Shown here: positions 63,881-64,000 of the stretch, in pieces
Numbering within the stretch: position 1 is the first letter of the stretch
Layout of the letters: each line of letters opens with the position of its first letter
Assembly: GCF_000429185.2 (NCBI RefSeq)
Contig: NZ_AUBJ02000001.1
Span: forward strand, 2,852,001 to 2,916,000
Source: Actinoalloteichus caeruleus DSM 43889
GTDB lineage: Bacteria > Actinomycetota > Actinomycetes > Mycobacteriales > Pseudonocardiaceae
Direction: 5' to 3'
DNA: 64,000 bases
Notes under the pieces: generated by a model
Databases searched by the model: none
Told to the model about the DNA's origin: nothing
Seen by the model: the letters and a program-made list of their open reading frames with translations, nothing else
Made by a program: the position numbers and the translations under genes

Positions 63881-64000
63881 CACAGCCTGGCACACGTTTA
63901 GACGTTTTCGCAAGTGTGGAAGTTTTGATCCGGCATCGATCCGAAACCGGACACGACCGGCCCAGGCGCCGCCACCTCGCGACGAGGACAATGGGAAGGA
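63881..64000. other. Upstream region at window edge
   Basis: 120 bases before the riboswitch on the minus strand, with an A/T-richer stretch (ACGTTTAGACGTTTTCGC, near 63894-63911) that probably contains the promoter of the exchanger gene. No gene is seen here. Confidence 0.4.

Overview
This is chromosomal DNA from a high-GC actinobacterium (by eye well above 70% G+C, with many GTG starts). The best fit is the Pseudonocardiales or a close mycolate-free relative. The backbone follows, from memory, the Mycobacterium tuberculosis Rv2170-Rv2206 order: GNAT, lppM, metF, prenyl synthase, mptA, Rv2175c-like, pknL, aroG, 3'-exoribonuclease, plsC, ArsA-like, two SRPBCC proteins, fadD15, pimB', NlpC/P60, exonuclease/UvrC-like fusion, trpD, ctaE-qcrCAB, ctaF, ctaC, asnB, ErpA-like, glycerate kinase, DUF3043. 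No tRNA, rRNA, CRISPR array, insertion sequence or phage gene was seen.

Layout. 1-4.4 kb: MOSC protein, F420-type oxidoreductase, mycothiol-dependent isomerase-like protein and HEPN protein, then a perfect LexA box facing a YbaK-GNAT pair. 4.4-15.1 kb: DUF885 peptidase-like protein, LppM, MetF, prenyl synthase, FUSC membrane protein, MptA, and the divergent Rv2175c-like/PknL pair. 15.1-22.9 kb: an accessory, stress-flavoured block (NfeD-like protein and flotillin, a release-factor-like baeRF protein, DUF5709, an SDR, a frameshifted GDPD, a Tat-exported amidase) inserted between pknL and aroG. 23-31.8 kb: DAHP synthase, a pyrophosphate-type phosphofructokinase, RNase, acyltransferase, esterase, ROK glucokinase and an ArsA-like ATPase. 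31.8-43.4 kb: SRPBCC proteins, phosphoesterase, FadD15, PimB', small zinc proteins, a RipC-like peptidase with a long structured leader, NYN protein, nuclease fusion and Lrp domain. 43.5-54.1 kb: most of the cytochrome bcc-aa3 supercomplex (QcrCAB, CtaE, CtaF, CtaC) with trpD and asnB. 54-64 kb: small unknowns, ErpA, glycerate kinase, DUF3043, aldo/keto reductase, a TetR/MFS pair with a clear operator, and a cation exchanger behind a yybP-ykoY (Mn2+) riboswitch.

Functional themes. Cell-envelope genes (MptA, PimB', PlsC, prenyl synthase, PknL, RipC-like peptidase, amidase) sit with respiration and central or aromatic metabolism (AroG, TrpD, PFK, MetF, AsnB). Regulation visible in the DNA includes an SOS box, a TetR operator, a Mn2+ riboswitch, a wide inverted repeat in the pknL divergent promoter, and many TANNNT boxes 6-8 bp before start codons, which suggest leaderless mRNAs. 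Three conserved genes (GDPD, ArsA-like, FadD15) carry single-base frameshifts. Each is repaired by lengthening a G4 run to G5, which looks more like sequencing error than gene death.
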